A DNA stretch of 64,000 nucleotides from an uncultured Eubacterium sp. (GTDB taxonomy: Bacteria; Bacillota; Clostridia; Lachnospirales; Lachnospiraceae): positions 1 to 64,000 of the forward strand of contig CAJUBQ010000009.1 in the NCBI GenBank assembly GCA_910584595.1, written 5' to 3'. Position 1 is the first letter of the stretch. Each line of letters starts with the position of its first letter. Both the position numbers and the translations under genes were made by a program. Shown piece by piece: positions 61,053 through 64,000 of the stretch. The notes under the pieces are model-generated. The model was not told the origin of the DNA, searched no databases, and saw only the letters and a list, made by a program, of their open reading frames with translations.

Positions 61053-61846
61053 CGCTGGAGGAAGTAAAAGACTCTCTGTATGATACGGTGCAGAAATATT
61101 TTGAAGCAGGCACGGTAATCTGGGCAGAGCATGGAAATACGGTGCTGCTGCGTCCATATATGACAATGAAGATGAATGCCGTCAGCAGGGCGGCATTTCC
61201 TATTGAGGAAGAAGAAACGATCCTGCGGCAGCGTGCATACCAGTGCAGCAGTATATTAGAGGTAAATCTGTATACCAAAGGGAAAGCGGTTACGACAGAG
61301 GAAGGTATGACGGCTGGCTGCATCAATACGGCAGTGTCAGGCATGGGCCGGTTTTCAAATTATATGGAATCCGAATATATAACGGATCTGCTTGCAGGCC
61401 ATGGCATTGCGGTATCGCTGATGCCTCCGGTGAAAGACCTGTCCTTTTTAGAAAATGAGAATGCATGGCTTTACAGGGCGATGGCTGAGTATTCAGTATC
61501 GTTTGTTATGGAAGCAGACGGTGCTTATGGCATTAGCTGCTTTGATGTACAGCCAGACAATGGCAGCACAGGAAAACCAGATTCTGGAGGAGGCCATGAC
61601 GGAGAGACGGGTTCTGGAGACGGGGATGATACAGGAACAGATGGCTCTGGTTCCGGGAGTTCTGGAAGCGGTGAAAATACCGGGGCATCAGGTTCCGGCA
61701 GTGGCATAGTTACAGATAGCCCGGACGCAGGAAACACCGGGAGCCTAAAGGAGCAGGATTTCAGCGACGGAGGCACAAAAGAGATGGCAGGCACGCTGAT
61801 TGGGACAATTGAAGAAGTTGAAATGACAGGAGAGTATGAAGTATGA
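61049..61846 (+). CDS. Neck/tail terminator protein with disordered insert
   Basis: A 265-residue protein. Residues 1 to about 165 match the neck terminator (gp12-like) pattern of contractile-tail phages in position and fold type. From about 170 to 235 there is a Gly/Ser/Asp-rich low-complexity segment, followed by a short end (GTIEEVEMTGEYEV). The insert is unusual. ATGA overlaps link it to both neighbours. Confidence 0.6.
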   Translation: MTLEEVKDSLYDTVQKYFEAGTVIWAEHGNTVLLRPYMTMKMNAVSRAAFPIEEEETILRQRAYQCSSILEVNLYTKGKAVTTEEGMTAGCINTAVSGMGRFSNYMESEYITDLLAGHGIAVSLMPPVKDLSFLENENAWLYRAMAEYSVSFVMEADGAYGISCFDVQPDNGSTGKPDSGGGHDGETGSGDGDDTGTDGSGSGSSGSGENTGASGSGSGIVTDSPDAGNTGSLKEQDFSDGGTKEMAGTLIGTIEEVEMTGEYEV

Positions 61847-63054
61847 AAAACAATCCATTAGACGATATTGTGAAATGTACGGTTGAAATATCCAGTCCTG
61901 CGTCCAGTGACGCGACATTTGACACCATACTGATGATTACGCCCGGCCCGTCTGGAGCTGGAAAAAAGACAATGGTAAAAACAACGCCTGTATCAAGCGC
62001 AGATGAACTTCTGGACTATGGCTTTACAGTCAATGATACCGCATACAGCGCTGCGACGGTTGCATTCAGCCAGAATCCATCACCAGATGAAATATATATC
62101 TGTATTCGGGCGAAAAAGGCAGAAGAACCGGAAAAACCGGATGGCCCGGATACCTCTGGAGAGCAGGAAAATAATGGTGAGGGAACGGATGAACCGAAAG
62201 AGCCTGAAAATACAGGAGCCGAGGCACAGGCAGAAAAGGCAGAAGAATATGAGGATATCCGCATGACCCTTGCCAGGGCGAAAAAAGAGTGTGGATTTTA
62301 TGGAATCTATATTTCAGATTTTCGGGATGCGGCAGACATAGAAAATACAATGGAATGGACGGAATCCAACGAGAAGATCTTTGGCTTTGAATATACTGAA
62401 TATGATAAATTCCCGATCAAAAACTTTTCTTATTACCGGACATTTGCTATGTTCAGTGGCCTTGCAGACGGCTATGAGGAAGACGAGCAGCCAAAGGCCA
62501 ACCGCTATGCAGCCCTGGCATGGATGGCAAAATGCTTTGGGTATGACCCTGGCACCGAAACATGGGCAATGAAAGAGCTTGCTACAGTGATGCCGTCTGC
62601 GCTTGACACAGCGCAGAAAAAAGAGCTTGAGGAGAATAATACCGGCAGGTTTCTTCGTTACGGAGGCTGCAATATTACGATTGGCGGGAATATGCTTTCC
62701 GGAGAATGGATTGATGTCATCCGCTTTCGTGACTGGATCAAGAATGAAATGCAGATCCGGGTATTTAACGTCATCAAAGTAAACAGGAAAGTTCCGTTCA
62801 CAGATGCTGGCATAGGCATGATTGAAGGGCAGATGATTGCCACATTGAAAAAAGGTCAGGAAGTCGGCGGGATTGCCGATACGGAATATGACGACGACGG
62901 CAATCCGACACCGGGATTTACAGTTACAGTGCCAAGGGCGTTAAGTTTTACTGAGGCAGAAAGGAAGTCCCGGAAATTAACCGGATGCAAATATACGGCG
63001 CGGCTTGCAGGAGCAATACACGCAGTGGAGATTTACGGGTTCCTGACGTTTTAA
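61843..63054 (+). CDS. Tail sheath protein (DUF3383-like)
   Basis: A 403-residue sheath. The N-terminal part (VEISSPASSDATFDTILMITPG) and the C-terminal DGNPTPGFTVTVPRALSF, then AGAIHAVEIYGFLTF, match DUF3383 sheaths, so the phage has a contractile tail. Residues about 90-135 are an acidic Pro/Glu-rich insert not typical of the family. Overlaps the preceding gene by 4 bases. Confidence 0.85.
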   Translation: MKNNPLDDIVKCTVEISSPASSDATFDTILMITPGPSGAGKKTMVKTTPVSSADELLDYGFTVNDTAYSAATVAFSQNPSPDEIYICIRAKKAEEPEKPDGPDTSGEQENNGEGTDEPKEPENTGAEAQAEKAEEYEDIRMTLARAKKECGFYGIYISDFRDAADIENTMEWTESNEKIFGFEYTEYDKFPIKNFSYYRTFAMFSGLADGYEEDEQPKANRYAALAWMAKCFGYDPGTETWAMKELATVMPSALDTAQKKELEENNTGRFLRYGGCNITIGGNMLSGEWIDVIRFRDWIKNEMQIRVFNVIKVNRKVPFTDAGIGMIEGQMIATLKKGQEVGGIADTEYDDDGNPTPGFTVTVPRALSFTEAERKSRKLTGCKYTARLAGAIHAVEIYGFLTF

Positions 63055-63096
63055 ATGCATTAAGGGCGGCAGAAATGCCAGACAGGGGGAATAGAA

Positions 63097-63519
63097 ATGG
63101 CCAACACAAGGGTGACCACATATAACAGTAAGAAAGTAACATGCTCATGCGGAAGCCATATTGTTACCGGCTTTGCAGATGACAGCTTTATTACAATCGA
63201 ACAGTCCGGCGACGGCGTGAGCGTCGTATCCGGTGCGGACGGCGAACTGGCAAGGTCTATTGATCCGTCCGAGCTGTTCTCGATAAAAATTACAGTCCAG
63301 CAGCAGTCACGGTCAAATGCATTCTTCACGAAAATGTATTATGCCGACAAAGACTGCGAGAAAGGCACATTCTCGGTGAACATCAAGGACCTGCTTGGAA
63401 AGGACCAGTTTACGGCAGATGTGGCATGGGTTACGAAGCTGGCAAATAAAACAAAGGGCAAGGCACAAAACAACATGGAGTGGACGCTGGCAGCACACGG
63501 TGAGATCAAGGAAGGATAG
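63097..63519 (+). CDS. Tail tube protein (DUF3277-like)
   Basis: A 140-residue protein: NSKKVTCSCGSHIVTGFADD, FITIEQSGDGVSVVSGADGE and LSIDPSELFSIKIT-like strands as in DUF3277 tube proteins. It follows the sheath gene, the usual order. It forms the inner tube of the contractile tail. AGGGGGAATAGAA precedes the ATG. Confidence 0.85.
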   Translation: MANTRVTTYNSKKVTCSCGSHIVTGFADDSFITIEQSGDGVSVVSGADGELARSIDPSELFSIKITVQQQSRSNAFFTKMYYADKDCEKGTFSVNIKDLLGKDQFTADVAWVTKLANKTKGKAQNNMEWTLAAHGEIKEG

Positions 63520-63530
63520 GAGGATGACAC

Positions 63531-64000
63531 ATGAAATTAAAACAGCTTGAGCCGGTTGTGGAAACAATAGGCGATTATAAGTTTTATATTACCCCGTTTC
63601 CAGCATTAAAGGCAGCAAATATGACAGGGGAGCTGGCTTCGTTTATGCTTCCTTTGTTTGGTGCCCTGGCACCGCTTGTAAAGGATGGGGACAGCGAAAA
63701 AAAAGAGAACGGGCTTATGGATATTGATGCTGGTAAAGCTGCGGCTGCCATAGCATCCAGCGTAACCATTGATGGAAACAAAATGGAGAAGCTGATCCAG
63801 AAGTTCCTGCTTGGTGGACATATTACGGTAGAGATGGAAGATGATGACGGAGAGCCAGAAGGATGCCGGCTGGACATGGATCTTCTGAATGAAATCTTTT
63901 GTGGTGAAGTGCAGGATATGTTTATCCTGTGCTTTTATGTCATCCGGATTAATTTCTCTGGTTTTTTCGGGAAACTCGCCGGCCTGTCTGGGAAAGCAGG
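63531..64000 (+). CDS. Tail assembly chaperone-like protein (partial, runs off the edge)
   Basis: The first 156 codons of a gene that continues beyond the window; start after AGGAGG. It follows the tube protein, where the tail assembly chaperone is normally encoded. The sequence is mixed helical, with a Gly/Ala-rich middle. No closer family is clear. Whether a programmed frameshift produces a longer chaperone cannot be seen here. Confidence 0.55.
   Translation, partial: MKLKQLEPVVETIGDYKFYITPFPALKAANMTGELASFMLPLFGALAPLVKDGDSEKKENGLMDIDAGKAAAAIASSVTIDGNKMEKLIQKFLLGGHITVEMEDDDGEPEGCRLDMDLLNEIFCGEVQDMFILCFYVIRINFSGFFGKLAGLSGKA

Larger units (their letters stand above)
21820..64000. mobile_element. 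Prophage of contractile-tail type (right part beyond window)
   Basis: From the integrase at 22293 to the right edge the genes form a complete lysogeny, early and head/tail layout: integrase, repressor with divergent operators, recombination and replication genes, regulator, terminase, portal, capsid, connector, tail sheath, tail tube. The sheath protein shows a contractile tail. Tail fibres, baseplate, lysis genes and the right attachment site lie outside the window. The left border is not resolved; it lies between the 3' part of guaA and 22293. Confidence 0.92.

Noticed and set aside
60108..61166. 352-codon minus-strand frame across the connector genes
   Set aside because: Covers three plus-strand genes joined by overlaps; no ribosome site or recognisable motif.
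22000..64000. CRISPR array or tRNA genes in the prophage
   Set aside because: No regularly spaced direct repeats and no cloverleaf-like sequences were seen.

Overview
The window looks like a chromosomal segment of a spore-forming, flagellated Clostridia member, most likely Lachnospiraceae. The reasons are a CotF-type coat protein, SpoIIID, a flagellin, a flotillin locus, an AT-leaning composition with strong AGGAGG ribosome sites, and a Nup/BMP-type nucleoside importer. Everything is inferred from sequence alone; no database search was run.

Host part (1 to about 21,870). A ferritin-like coat protein is read leftwards. Then comes a very large flagellin (1267 residues) whose central region holds eight related modules. 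Next are a NfeD-like membrane protein with a flotillin, SpoIIID, two membrane proteins read towards each other, and a nucleoside uptake and salvage region. That region contains a BMP-family lipoprotein, a double-domain ATPase, two permeases, uridine phosphorylase, deoxyribose-phosphate aldolase, cytidine deaminase, phosphopentomutase, a Crp/Fnr-like regulator and purine nucleoside phosphorylase. Together they import nucleosides, split off the base and feed the pentose into central metabolism. A 166-bp element with 20-bp perfect inverted ends sits between the regulator and the purine phosphorylase. GMP synthase (guaA) closes the host part.

Phage part (about 21,870 to the right edge, continuing beyond it). 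A small holin-like toxin gene with a structured leader lies between guaA and a tyrosine integrase, so integration at guaA is likely. The leftward lysogeny genes are an integrase, a small protein, a stand-alone HsdR-N nuclease-like protein and a CI-like repressor. A divergent control region holds four copies of an operator. Two copies lie inside the -35/-10 spacers of the opposed promoters. The rightward early genes encode HTH proteins, a probable annealing recombinase, a one-chain SbcD-SbcC fusion, a replisome organizer, a DnaC-like loader, an independent HTH/operator switch before a degenerate N6-methylase, PcfK and PcfJ-like proteins (PcfJ frame-broken), a DUF5131 radical-SAM-like protein, a RecU-like resolvase overlapping a sliding clamp, a Dam-like methylase, several small cysteine-rich proteins and an AAA ATPase.

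After an ArpU-like regulator and a strong terminator comes an unusual cluster: a sodium:solute symporter and two PP-loop (PAPS-reductase-like) proteins, each followed by a ParB/sulfiredoxin-fold protein. The second pair resembles IbrA/IbrB. Structural genes follow: TerS, TerL, a DUF1073 portal fused to a Nudix hydrolase, minor head protein, protease with a nested scaffold start, decoration protein, capsid, connector proteins, a DUF3383 sheath, a DUF3277 tube and a cut-off chaperone-like gene. The sheath shows a contractile-tail (myovirus-type) phage.

The most interesting items are the symporter/PP-loop/ParB cluster, the portal-Nudix fusion, the SbcDC fusion, the toxin leader pairing, the nested scaffold start, the PcfJ frameshift and the modular flagellin.
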